A DNA stretch of 64,000 bases. Source: Inquilinus ginsengisoli_B (lineage in GTDB: Bacteria; Pseudomonadota; Alphaproteobacteria; DSM-16000; Inquilinaceae). Where the stretch lies: the NCBI RefSeq assembly GCF_050434925.1, contig NZ_JBNDJK010000001.1:8246001-8310000 (forward strand). Direction: 5' to 3'. A program made the translations under genes and the position numbers. Below, one piece after another: positions 1 through 8,260 of the stretch (within the stretch, counting starts at the first letter, position 1; every line of letters starts with the position of its first letter). The notes beneath the pieces were generated by a model. It worked only from the letters and a program-made list of their open reading frames with translations. It was not told the DNA's origin and did not search any database.

Positions 1-684
1 CTGTACCAGTTGCCCTTCGAATTCTCGCTCGACTGGTTCGCGAAGCTGCCGGACAACGACCGGCTGCTGTCGGCCAGCGGCAACAGCCTGGTCTTGGCCG
101 TGGTCACCGCCATCCTGGCCACCGCAATCGGCACCCCGGCCGCGCTGGCCCTGTCGCGGCGCAAGTTCCGCGGCCGGTCGCTGCTGCAACTGCTGCTGCT
201 GCCGCCGATCGCCATCCCCTGGCTGATCACCGGCACCGCCATGCTGGTGTTCTTCTTCTCCACCGGCATCGGCCGCGGCCTGTTCGCCATGACCATCGGC
301 CATGTCGCCCTGGCCATCCCCTATGTCGTGCTGGTGGTCGGCACCGGGCTGCAGTCGCAGCGCGCCGACCTGGAGGAGGCGGCGATGAGCCTGGGGTCGA
401 CGCCCTTGCACGCCTTCTTCAGCGTCACCCTGCCGCTGCTGCTGCCCAGCATCATCGCCGCGGCGCTGTTCGCCTTCGCCGTGTCGCTGGACCAGTTCGT
501 GGTCTCCTACTTCCTGGCGACGCCCGGCGTCACCACCCTGCCGGTGGAGATCTACTCCGCCATCCGTAAGGGCTTCACGCCGGAGATCAACGCCATCTCC
601 ACCATCCTTCTGGGCGCCTCGATGGTCCTGGTCCTGGCCTTCGCCCTGCTGTCGAACATGGGAGGCGCCCGTGAGCGGCGTTGA
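1..684 (+). CDS. ABC transporter permease, PotC-like (5' end outside window)
   Basis: This is the C-terminal part of an inner-membrane permease of a spermidine/putrescine-type ABC importer. The reading frame is open from base 1, so the true start lies upstream of the window. Several hydrophobic segments are visible, and the EAA loop is recognisable around 'EEAAMSLGSTPLHAFFSVTLP', the site that contacts the ATPase. The stop overlaps the GTG start of the ATPase gene by 14 bases, indicating translational coupling in one operon. The cargo cannot be told from the permease alone. The downstream hydrolase and glycosidase genes suggest a small organic compound rather than necessarily a polyamine. Confidence 0.85.
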   Translation: MYQLPFEFSLDWFAKLPDNDRLLSASGNSLVLAVVTAILATAIGTPAALALSRRKFRGRSLLQLLLLPPIAIPWLITGTAMLVFFFSTGIGRGLFAMTIGHVALAIPYVVLVVGTGLQSQRADLEEAAMSLGSTPLHAFFSVTLPLLLPSIIAAALFAFAVSLDQFVVSYFLATPGVTTLPVEIYSAIRKGFTPEINAISTILLGASMVLVLAFALLSNMGGARERR

Positions 685-1733
685 GGTCACCGCGATCAGC
701 AAGCGCTACGGCGCCGCCACCGTGCTGGACCGGATCAGCGCGACCTTCGAGGCCGGGCGCTTCACCAGCCTGCTCGGCCCCTCCGGCTCGGGCAAGACCA
801 CGCTCTTGCGCATCGTCGCCGGCTTCGTGGTGCCGGATGAGGGCGAGCTGCGCATCGGCGCCGAAGAGGTCACGCGGGTGCCGGTGTGGAAGCGGCGCAT
901 CGGCATGGTGTTCCAGTCCTACGCCCTGTTCCCGCACATGACCGTGCTGCAGAATGTGATGTTCGGGCTGAACCGGCGCGGCGTGCGCGGCCCCTCCGCC
1001 GCCAAGGAAGCGCGCGAGGCGCTGGAGATGGTGCGCCTGTCCGGCTTCGAGGGCCGCAGCCCGAAGCAGCTGTCCGGCGGGCAGCAGCAGCGCGTCGCCC
1101 TGGCCCGCGCCATCGTCACCAAGCCGACCGTGCTGCTGCTGGACGAGCCGCTGTCGGCGCTGGACCGGCGGCTGCGGCAGGAGATGCAGGTCGAGCTGAA
1201 GCGGATCCAGCGCGAGAGCGGCCTGACCACCATCTTCGTCACCCATGACCAGGAGGAGGCGCTGACCCTGTCCGACCGCATCGCCATCCTGGACCGCGGC
1301 CGGATCGTGCAGGACGGCGCGCCGGGCGAGATCTACGAACAGCCGCGCACCCGCTTCGCCGCCGGGTTCCTGGGCGACGCCAATTTCCTCGAGGGCACGG
1401 TGAAGGCCGGCGGCGTCGAGGTGCAGGGCGGCATGGTGCGGGTCGCGGGGCCGCTGCCGGCGGCCGGGTCCAAGGTGACGCTGGCGGTGCGGGCCGGAGA
1501 AGATGGTGATCCTGGCCCCGAACACCCCGCACAGCTTCGACAACGCCCTGCCGGCGACCTTGCGCGAGGTGATCTATGCCGGCGCCGTCTCGACCTATCT
1601 GCTGGCCGGGCCGGACGGGCGCGAGCTGAAGGTCTTCTCGCAGAACCGGTCTCAGGATGCCGCCGCGCCGGCGCCCGGCGCCGCCGTCACCCTGGGTTGG
1701 TCCGCCGCCCACACCATCGCGCTGGAGGACTGA
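671..1733 (+). pseudogene. ABC transporter ATPase, PotA-like, with a one-base frameshift near 1491
   Basis: This is the ATP-binding subunit of the importer whose permease precedes it. Visible motifs are Walker A GPSGSGKTT, signature LSGGQQQRVALARA, Walker B VLLLDEP and the H-loop VTHDQ. The frame breaks in the C-terminal TOBE region. Dropping one G from the GGG at 1491-1493 restores the family motif VRPEK and joins a second frame that ends in 'AHTIALED' at 1733. The span is 3n+1 bases, and the corrected protein would be 353 residues, normal for PotA. Either the sequence holds an insertion error or the gene lost only its regulatory TOBE tail. The start is GTG, inside the end of the permease gene. 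Confidence 0.85.
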
Positions 1734-2324
1734 ATGCTGCGCTTCGGGCCGCTGTCGCCGAACACCGTCCATGTCGCCATCGACCTACAGCGCCTGTTCG
1801 CCGAGGACACGGTGTGGTCGACCCCGACGCTGATGGGCGTGGTCCCCAACGTCGCCGCGCTGACCAAAGCCGGCCGCACCCTGTTCCCGCGCTTCGTGAC
1901 GCCGGAGCGGGCCGAGGACGCGTCCGGCACCTGGCGCCGCTATTACACGCATTGGGCCGCGGTGACCCGGCCGAACCTGGCGCCCGGCATGCTGGATCTG
2001 GTGGCGGAGCTGGCGGCGCTGGCCGCGCCCGGCAGCGTCATCGACAAGCCGACCCATTCCGCCTTCGCCGCGCCCGAATTCGTCGACCGGCTGGCCGCGC
2101 TGGGCGCCGACACGCTGATCGTCACCGGGGTGGAGACCGATGTCTGCGTCCTCGGCACCATCCTGGACGGCATCGACCGCGGCTTCCGCATCGTCGCCGT
2201 GTCCGACGCGATGACCAGCTCGTCGCTGCCGGGCCACCACGCCACGCTGGACCTGATCCTGCCGCGCTTCGACCAGCAGGTGGAGATCGTCACGACCGAA
2301 GCGGCCCTGCGGGCCTGGAGCTGA
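1734..2324 (+). CDS. isochorismatase-family cysteine hydrolase
   Basis: This is a 196-residue cytoplasmic hydrolase of the isochorismatase-like fold. The three expected catalytic residues are present: Asp17 in VAIDLQRLF, Lys105 in VIDKPTHSAF and Cys138 in GVETDVCVLG. Family members hydrolyse amides or vinyl ethers such as nicotinamide, N-carbamoylsarcosine, biuret or isochorismate; the substrate here is not determined. The gene starts directly after the ATPase stop and ends two bases before the next start, so it belongs to the same operon. That context suggests it acts on the imported compound. Confidence 0.85.
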   Translation: MLRFGPLSPNTVHVAIDLQRLFAEDTVWSTPTLMGVVPNVAALTKAGRTLFPRFVTPERAEDASGTWRRYYTHWAAVTRPNLAPGMLDLVAELAALAAPGSVIDKPTHSAFAAPEFVDRLAALGADTLIVTGVETDVCVLGTILDGIDRGFRIVAVSDAMTSSSLPGHHATLDLILPRFDQQVEIVTTEAALRAWS

Positions 2325-2325
2325 G

Positions 2326-4551
2326 ATGCTGCGCGATACCACCGTCCCGCTCGCCCGGGCCTGGAACACCTGGTCCAGCCGCCCGGCCGAGATGGTGTTC
2401 CTGCCGCTCGGCGTGCGGGTGACGCCGCTGGCCTATGCCGACAGCAGCCGCAGCGCCACGCTGTTCCCGGCGAAGTCGGTCCGCTACGGCCGCCATGCGC
2501 TGGACGGCAGCCTGGTGGAGCTGGACCTCGACCATGCCGGCACCGGCCTGGCCTGGCGCTGGGCCAAGCGCGGGCCGTTCGAGCTGTCCGGCACCTGGCG
2601 CACCATGAAGACCGGCGAATGGGGCCTGCGCTTCTGGTTCAACCTGTGCCTGTCGGCCGAGGACGGCCAGGTGGTGCGCTGGGACCCGGCGGGCGCTGCG
2701 GTGGTCAAGGTCGGGCACCGCTTCGTCGCCCTGGCCAGCGCCGAGCCGCCGGTGCAGGTGACCGGCCACGCCACGGTCGAGGCCGTGGCTGCGGATTACG
2801 AGACCAACGGCTATTTCCATCTCGGCGCGCGGTCGGAGGCGGCGCCGGTGCTGGTGCTGCGCTTCAACCTGGAGATGATGCGCGACGGCGGCATCGGCGT
2901 CGCCGTGGCCGACCGGGCGGATCTGGCGGTCGAGCGCGCCCGCGCGCTGGCGGCCGAGCCGGACGAGGCCCCTGCCCTGCCGGGCCAGACCGGGGCCCAG
3001 GCCGGGGCGCTGGACGCGCTGCGCGACGTCATGGCCTGGAACACCGTCTGGGACGAGGTCAACCACCGGCCCTACACCTCGATCAGCCGCAACTGGAACC
3101 TGTCGAAGTTCGGCGGCTTCGGCGTCTGGCTGAACGACCAGCTCTACAACGCGCTGCTGACCGGCACTCTCGACCAGGAGATGGCGCGCGAGAACCTGGC
3201 GGCGTCGCTGGCCAGCGCCACGCCGGAGGGCAACCTCGCCTGCCTGCTGACCGCCAACGACGCCTGGGTCGACCGCACCCAGCTGCCGATCGGGTCGTTC
3301 CTGCTGTGGCTGATCTATCTCCGCTCGCGCTCGCGGCCGATGCTGGAGCTGGCCTATGCCACCCTGGCGCGCAACCACGCCTGGTGGTGGCGCGAGCGCG
3401 ACCCGCGCGGCCGCTTCCTGGTCTCCTACGGCACCTCGGATGTCGGCGAGGGGCTGTACAAGGGCACCTCCTTCGGCGCCCGCAACGAATCCAGCATGGA
3501 CAACTCGCCGATCCATGACCAGGCGGCCTACGACCCGGAGACGCGGACCCTGAGGTCGGAGGATGTGGGGCTGAACAGCCTGCTGGCCTTCGACGCCGAG
3601 GTGCTGTCCTGGATCGCGGCCGAGCTGGGCGACGATGCCGCCGCGGCCGCCCATGCCCAGACCGCTGCCCGCACCCGGGCGAAGATCGGCACGGAACTGT
3701 GGGACGACAGCCGCGGCATCTTCGCCAACCGGCTTTGGTCCGGCGATTTCGTGCGCAGCCTGGGGCCTACCAGCTTCTACCCGCTGATCTGCGGCGCCGC
3801 CTCGCCCGAGCAGGCGCAGCGTCTGCTGGCCCATCTCGCGGACCCGGCCACCTTCGGCGGCGAATTCGTCATCCCCGGCACCACGCGGGACGACCCGGCG
3901 GCGAAGGACAATTCCTACTGGCGCGGCCGGATCTGGCCACCCTTGAACTGGATGGTCTGGCACGGGCTGCGCCGCAACGGCTTCGACCGTGAGGCCGCGC
4001 GCCTGGCCGAGGACAGCGTCCGCCTGTTCCGCGGCGTCTGGGACGAGCGCCGGCTGTGCCCGGAGAACTTCAACGCCGAGACCGGCGAGCCGATGGACCA
4101 GCCGGACACCGAGGGCTTCTACAGCTGGGGCGCCCTGCTGCCGGCGCTGGGCGTGGCCAGCGTGATGGACATCAACCCCTGGGCCGGGTGGGAACTGGTC
4201 AATGACGGCGCCGACGCGACGCTGGGCCCGATCGCCAGCCCCGCCGGCGCGGTGACGGTCGCCATCGAAGGCGGCGTGCTGGCGCTGCGCCGCGGCAGCC
4301 GGACCCTGCTGGAGACGAATCTGGTCGGCCGCCTGTCGCAGCTGCGCTTCGGCGAGGGCGACATCGCCGTCACCCTGCCGCCGGAGCTGCCGGCGGGCGC
4401 CTGGCTGCGCTTCCCGTCGTTGGCGCCGGACCGGGTGCTGGATCTGCGGATCGGCGACGAGCCCCACACGCTGCGGGCCGAGGGCGGCGTCACCATGGAC
4501 CTGCCCGCCGGCGCCGCCGGCCGCACGCTGCGGGTGATCCTGGCCGGGTGA
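2326..4551 (+). CDS. GH63/MGH1-like six-hairpin glycoside hydrolase
   Basis: This 741-residue protein looks like an (alpha/alpha)6-barrel glycosidase related to GH63 glucosidases and mannosylglycerate/glucosylglycerate hydrolases. Recognisable stretches are NESSMDNSP, YWRGRIWPPLNW and NFNAETGEP, which resemble the substrate-binding and catalytic loops of that group. An N-terminal beta-rich region of about 230 residues precedes the barrel. No signal peptide is seen, so it probably acts in the cytoplasm on an imported glycoside. It is the last gene of the operon, starting at the ATG two bases after the hydrolase stop. Specificity cannot be assigned from sequence alone. Confidence 0.75.
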   Translation: MLRDTTVPLARAWNTWSSRPAEMVFLPLGVRVTPLAYADSSRSATLFPAKSVRYGRHALDGSLVELDLDHAGTGLAWRWAKRGPFELSGTWRTMKTGEWGLRFWFNLCLSAEDGQVVRWDPAGAAVVKVGHRFVALASAEPPVQVTGHATVEAVAADYETNGYFHLGARSEAAPVLVLRFNLEMMRDGGIGVAVADRADLAVERARALAAEPDEAPALPGQTGAQAGALDALRDVMAWNTVWDEVNHRPYTSISRNWNLSKFGGFGVWLNDQLYNALLTGTLDQEMARENLAASLASATPEGNLACLLTANDAWVDRTQLPIGSFLLWLIYLRSRSRPMLELAYATLARNHAWWWRERDPRGRFLVSYGTSDVGEGLYKGTSFGARNESSMDNSPIHDQAAYDPETRTLRSEDVGLNSLLAFDAEVLSWIAAELGDDAAAAAHAQTAARTRAKIGTELWDDSRGIFANRLWSGDFVRSLGPTSFYPLICGAASPEQAQRLLAHLADPATFGGEFVIPGTTRDDPAAKDNSYWRGRIWPPLNWMVWHGLRRNGFDREAARLAEDSVRLFRGVWDERRLCPENFNAETGEPMDQPDTEGFYSWGALLPALGVASVMDINPWAGWELVNDGADATLGPIASPAGAVTVAIEGGVLALRRGSRTLLETNLVGRLSQLRFGEGDIAVTLPPELPAGAWLRFPSLAPDRVLDLRIGDEPHTLRAEGGVTMDLPAGAAGRTLRVILAG

Positions 4552-4585
4552 TGGGCGTCGTATCAACGGGCCGAAATATTTAACC

Positions 4586-4669
4586 CGTCATGGCGAGGAG
4601 CGAAGCGACGTGGCCATCCAGCGGCTCGATCTCTGGATGGCCACGCCCCTTGCGGGGCTCGCCATGACG
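4586..4669. repeat. palindromic intergenic repeat, copy 1
   Basis: This 84-base element lies in the gap between two convergent operons. Its ends are a perfect 12-bp inverted repeat, CGTCATGGCGAG at 4586-4597 and CTCGCCATGACG at 4658-4669. Inside is a second perfect inverted repeat, GGCCATCCAG at 4612-4621 and CTGGATGGCC at 4633-4642, around an 11-base loop. A related copy occurs at 34806-34946. It can fold into nested hairpins and may serve as a bidirectional transcript end. Confidence 0.85.
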
Positions 4670-4692
4670 AGGAAGGGCTAAAGCCCCTTGTA

Positions 4693-5442
4693 TCAGCCCG
4701 CCGGCGCCTCGCCATAGGCTTCGCTGGCGGCCAGCAGCTCCTGCGTGTAGGGGTGCGCGGGGGTGCCGGCGCGCAACGTCGCCGCGTCGAAGCCGTCGAC
4801 GATGCGGCCGCCCTGCATCACCGCGATGCGGTGGCACATATGGGCGACCACGGCGAGGTCGTGGCTGACCAGGATGTAGGTCAGGCCCCGCTGCGCCCGC
4901 AGGTCCATCAGCAGGTTCAGGATCTCGGCCTGGACCGAGACGTCGAGGGCGGAGGTCGGCTCGTCCAGCAGCAGCACCTCCGGCTGCAGCATCAGGGCGC
5001 GGGCGATGGCCACGCGCTGGCGCTGGCCGCCGGACAGCTGGTGCGGGTAGCGGAAGGCCGCCGTACGCGGCAGCCCAACCGAATCCAGCGCCGTGCCGAC
5101 CGCATCCGCCGGCGGGGTCATGCCCTGGTTGCGCAGCGGCTCCAGCAGCTGGGCTTGGATGGTCTGGCGCGGATGCAGCGACCCGTAGGGGTCCTGGAAT
5201 ACCATCTGCACCCGCTTGAAGAAGCCGCGCGGACGGTGAGCCGGCAGCACCGTGCCGTCCAGCCGCACCTCCCCGCCATAGTCGGTGTTCAGCCCGGCCA
5301 AGGCGCGCAGCACCGTCGACTTGCCGCAGCCGGATTCGCCGACCAGGCCGAAGGTCTCGCCCGCGGCGACGGCGAAGGAGACGCCGGCCACCGCCGGTGG
5401 GGCATCGGCGAAGCGCACGACCAGATCGCGGACCTCGATCAT
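4693..5442 (-). CDS. peptide-type ABC transporter ATPase (DppF-like)
   Basis: This is a 249-residue ATPase of the oligopeptide/nickel/opine importer family, the last gene of a five-gene transporter. It shows Walker A GESGCGKST, signature LSGGQRQRVAIARA, Walker B VLLLDEPTSALD and switch VSHDLAVV. It lacks most of the C-terminal oligopeptide extension, ending soon after 'AHPYTQELLAASEAYGEAP'. Its start overlaps the stop of the partner ATPase by four bases. Sugar oligomers and sugar acids are also carried by this family, which fits the neighbouring dehydratase. Confidence 0.9.
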   Translation of the reverse strand: MIEVRDLVVRFADAPPAVAGVSFAVAAGETFGLVGESGCGKSTVLRALAGLNTDYGGEVRLDGTVLPAHRPRGFFKRVQMVFQDPYGSLHPRQTIQAQLLEPLRNQGMTPPADAVGTALDSVGLPRTAAFRYPHQLSGGQRQRVAIARALMLQPEVLLLDEPTSALDVSVQAEILNLLMDLRAQRGLTYILVSHDLAVVAHMCHRIAVMQGGRIVDGFDAATLRAGTPAHPYTQELLAASEAYGEAPAG

Positions 5443-6290
5443 GGCGTGCCTCCTGCCGCGGCCAGCCAGGCCGGGTCGCGGCGCAGCACCGGCAGCCGGC
5501 CCTGGGCACGATGGATCGAGGGCAGCGAGGCCAGGAGGCCGCGGGTGTAGGGATGCTCGGCCCGGTCCAGATCGGCGGCGGGCAACGTCTCCATCACCCG
5601 TCCGGCATACATGATCACCACCCGGTCGCAGAAGCGGCGGACCAGGTTGAGGTCGTGGCTGATCAGGATCAGGCCGAGGCCGCGGCTCTCGATCAGCTCG
5701 TCGAGCAGATGCAGCACCTCGAGCCGCACGGTGACGTCCAGCGCCGAGGTCGGCTCGTCGGCGATCACCACGTCGGGGCCGGCGATCAGCATCATCGCGA
5801 TCATGACGCGCTGGCCCATGCCGCCCGAGATCTCGTGCGGATAGAGGCGCGCCACCCGGGCGGGGTCGCGGATCTTCACCGCCTCGAGGATCGCGAGCGT
5901 CCGCTCGCGCGCCTCGCGAGCCGGCCCCTTGTGATGCAGCCGCCAGGCCTCGGCGATCTGCTCGCCGACCGGCACGACCGGGTTCAGCGAGTATTTCGGA
6001 TCCTGCAGGATCAGCCCCATGCGCCGGCCGCGCAGAGCCATCATCTGCCGCTCGCTCGCCTTCAGCAGGTCGGTGTCGCGGAAGGCCATCCGGTCCGCCG
6101 TGACCCGGGCACCCGGCGGCAGCAGCCGCATCAGGGCGCGGCCCACCGTCGACTTGCCGGCCCCGGATTCGCCGACGATGCCGAGCTTCTCGCGGCCGAG
6201 GGTGAAGGACACGCCGCGCACCACCGGCACGGCGGCGTCGCCGCGGCCGAAGGCGATGCCGAGATTGCGGACCTCGATCAGGGGGTTCAT
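5439..6290 (-). CDS. peptide-type ABC transporter ATPase (DppD-like)
   Basis: This is the first of two ATPase subunits of the importer, 283 residues from the ATG at 6290. It has Walker A GESGAGKST, the Q-loop region in ILQDPKYSLNP, signature ISGGMGQRVMIAMM, Walker B VVIADEPTSALD and switch ISHDLNLV. The C-terminal oligopeptide-transporter extension is present ('ADLDRAEHPYTRGLLASLPS'). It overlaps both neighbours by four bases (ATGA type), consistent with one transcript and coupled translation. The open frame runs on upstream of this ATG into the permease gene, but those residues are not homologous to ATPases. Confidence 0.9.
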   Translation of the reverse strand: MNPLIEVRNLGIAFGRGDAAVPVVRGVSFTLGREKLGIVGESGAGKSTVGRALMRLLPPGARVTADRMAFRDTDLLKASERQMMALRGRRMGLILQDPKYSLNPVVPVGEQIAEAWRLHHKGPAREARERTLAILEAVKIRDPARVARLYPHEISGGMGQRVMIAMMLIAGPDVVIADEPTSALDVTVRLEVLHLLDELIESRGLGLILISHDLNLVRRFCDRVVIMYAGRVMETLPAADLDRAEHPYTRGLLASLPSIHRAQGRLPVLRRDPAWLAAAGGTP

Positions 6291-7210
6291 TCGCCGGACC
6301 TCGGGTCGAGCACGTCGCGCAGCGCGTCGCCGGCCAGGTTGAAGGCCAGGCTCACGACCGCGATGGCGATGCCGGGCGCGGTGATCACCCAGGGGCAGTC
6401 GATCATGAATTCGCGCCCGGTCGAGACCATGGCGCCCCATTCCGGCAGCGGCGGCTGGGCGCCGAGACCGAGGAAGCCGAGGCCGGCGGCGGTCAGGATG
6501 ATGCCGGCCATGTTCAGGGTCAGGCGCACCACCAGCGACGGCAGGCACATCGGCAGGATGTGACGGGTGATGATCCGCGTCCTCGACGCCCCCTGCAGCC
6601 GCACCGCGGCGATGAAGTCGGCCTTCCGCAGGCTCAGCGCCTCGGCCCGGGCCAGCCGCGCCATCGGCGGCCAGGCGGTCAGGGCGATGGCGATGATCGC
6701 ATTGGTGATGCCGGGGCCCAGCGCCGCGGCGAAGCCGAGCGCCAGCACCAGGCCGGGGAAAGACAGGAAGATGTCGGTGACCCGCATCAGCACCTCGTCC
6801 GCCCAGCCGCCGAGATATCCGGCGCAGGCGCCGATCAACAGGCCGATCGGGGCGACGATGACGGTCACGAGCAGGATGATGTAGATCGTCGTCCGGGCGC
6901 CGTAGACGACCCGGGCGAAGACGTCGCGCCCGAATTCGTCGGTGCCGAACCAATGCGCCGCCGAGGGCGGCTGCAGCCGGTTGACCATGTCCTGCGCGAT
7001 CGGGTCGTAGGAGGTCAGCCAGGGCGCCGCGACCGCCGCCACGACCAGCAGCAGGATGACGGCGAGCCCGGCGAGGCCGAGCGGATGCGTGGCGAAGCGC
7101 CGCCAGCCGCGATAGAGCTGCTGCATCGCCGACTGGAAGACGGTGCGCGGCGCGTCCGCCCTGAGCCAGGCGCGCAGGCCGCCTTGGGGGGCGCTGAAGG
7201 TCGCGGTCAT
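6287..7210 (-). CDS. peptide-type ABC transporter permease (DppC-like)
   Basis: This is a 307-residue inner-membrane permease. An N-terminal soluble segment is followed by a first membrane helix at about residues 43-63, then a periplasmic stretch with the DppC hallmark HWFGTDEFGRDVFARVVYGAR, shown only in part here as GTDEFGRDVFARVVYGAR. Five further helices and the EAA loop around 'VRLQGASRTRIITRHILP' follow. The start at 7210 overlaps the DppB-like stop by four bases. Together with the DppB-like partner it forms the channel of the importer. Confidence 0.9.
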   Translation of the reverse strand: MTATFSAPQGGLRAWLRADAPRTVFQSAMQQLYRGWRRFATHPLGLAGLAVILLLVVAAVAAPWLTSYDPIAQDMVNRLQPPSAAHWFGTDEFGRDVFARVVYGARTTIYIILLVTVIVAPIGLLIGACAGYLGGWADEVLMRVTDIFLSFPGLVLALGFAAALGPGITNAIIAIALTAWPPMARLARAEALSLRKADFIAAVRLQGASRTRIITRHILPMCLPSLVVRLTLNMAGIILTAAGLGFLGLGAQPPLPEWGAMVSTGREFMIDCPWVITAPGIAIAVVSLAFNLAGDALRDVLDPRSGE

Positions 7211-8253
7211 CGGGTGCGCGGGTCCAGGATGCGGTAGAGGCGGTCGGAGATGATGTTGATGACCAGGAAGGTGATGCCGATCAGCAGCACCGCCCCCATC
7301 ACCACGTTCATGTCGTTCATCTTCAGCCCCCGGGTGAGGTATTGGCCGAGGCCGGGCCAGCCGAACACGGTCTCGATCAGCACCGCGCCGTCGAGCAGCC
7401 CGCCGAAGGTCAGCGCGATGACGGTGAGCAGCTGGACGCGGATGTTCTTGAAGGCATGGGCCCAGATCATCCGCCGGCGCGACACGCCCTTGGCCCGGGC
7501 CGAGACGATGTATTCCTGGCCCAACTGCTCCAGCATGAAGCTGCGGGTCATCCGGCTGATATAGGCGACCGAATAGTAGCCGAGGACGGCGCCGGGCAGG
7601 ATGATGTGGTCGAGCGCGTCGCGGAACACGTCCCATTCGCCCTGCAGCGCGGTGTCGAGCAGCAGGAGCCCGGTGATCGGCGGGACCATGCCTTCGTTCA
7701 GGATGTCGATCCGGCCCGATGCCGCGACCCATTGCAGCTTGGCGTAGAACAGGATCAGCGCGATCAGGCCGAGCCAGAAGATCGGCACCGAATGGCCGGC
7801 CAGACCGATCACCCGGGCGACATGGTCGATCGGCTTGCCGCGATTGACCGCGGCGACGACGCCGAGCGGCACCCCGACCAGGGTGCCGCACAGGATGGCG
7901 ACGAGGGCGAGCTCGATCGTGGCCGGGAAGACGCTGAGCAGGTCGGCCGAGACCGGCTGGCCGGTGGTCAGCGACCGGCCCATGTCGCCGGTGACGACCC
8001 GGCCGACATAGGACAGGAACTGCCACCACACCGGCTGGTCGAGGCCGAGCTCCTGGTACACCCGGTCATAGGTGGCGCTGTCGACCTCCGACCCCGTCAC
8101 CGCCAGCACTGGGTCGGCGGGCAGGAGCCGCCCCATCGAGAAGGTCAGCAGCATCAGCCCGATCAGGGTGACGACGACCGACAGGGTGCGGCCCGACAGG
8201 CGCCGCGTGCGCAGGAAGCGCGCGGGCCGGTTGAACGTGTCGATCGTCGTCAT
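7207..8253 (-). CDS. peptide-type ABC transporter permease (DppB-like)
   Basis: This is a 348-residue permease with an N-terminal membrane helix, the large periplasmic loop typical of DppB (QELGLDQPVWWQFLSYVGR), and the EAA loop around 'SARAKGVSRRRMIWAHAFKN'. The ATG at 8253 was chosen because it sits just after the binding-protein stop at 8261 and begins a normal N-terminus. An upstream in-frame start would overlap the binding-protein gene. It is the second transporter gene in the operon. Confidence 0.88.
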   Translation of the reverse strand: MTTIDTFNRPARFLRTRRLSGRTLSVVVTLIGLMLLTFSMGRLLPADPVLAVTGSEVDSATYDRVYQELGLDQPVWWQFLSYVGRVVTGDMGRSLTTGQPVSADLLSVFPATIELALVAILCGTLVGVPLGVVAAVNRGKPIDHVARVIGLAGHSVPIFWLGLIALILFYAKLQWVAASGRIDILNEGMVPPITGLLLLDTALQGEWDVFRDALDHIILPGAVLGYYSVAYISRMTRSFMLEQLGQEYIVSARAKGVSRRRMIWAHAFKNIRVQLLTVIALTFGGLLDGAVLIETVFGWPGLGQYLTRGLKMNDMNVVMGAVLLIGITFLVINIISDRLYRILDPRTR

Positions 8254-8260
8254 CGGCGCC

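Noticed and set aside
587..1543. Long open frame opposite the permease/ATPase genes
   Set aside because: It has low-complexity Gln/Arg/His-rich sequence typical of antisense frames in high-GC DNA, and it overlaps well-supported genes.
2290..4566. 758-codon open frame opposite the GH63-like gene
   Set aside because: The plus-strand frame has clear glycosidase motifs; the reverse frame has none and is compositionally a shadow.
4586..4669. CRISPR repeat
   Set aside because: It is a single palindromic unit with no regularly spaced array or spacers, matching a dispersed intergenic repeat instead.
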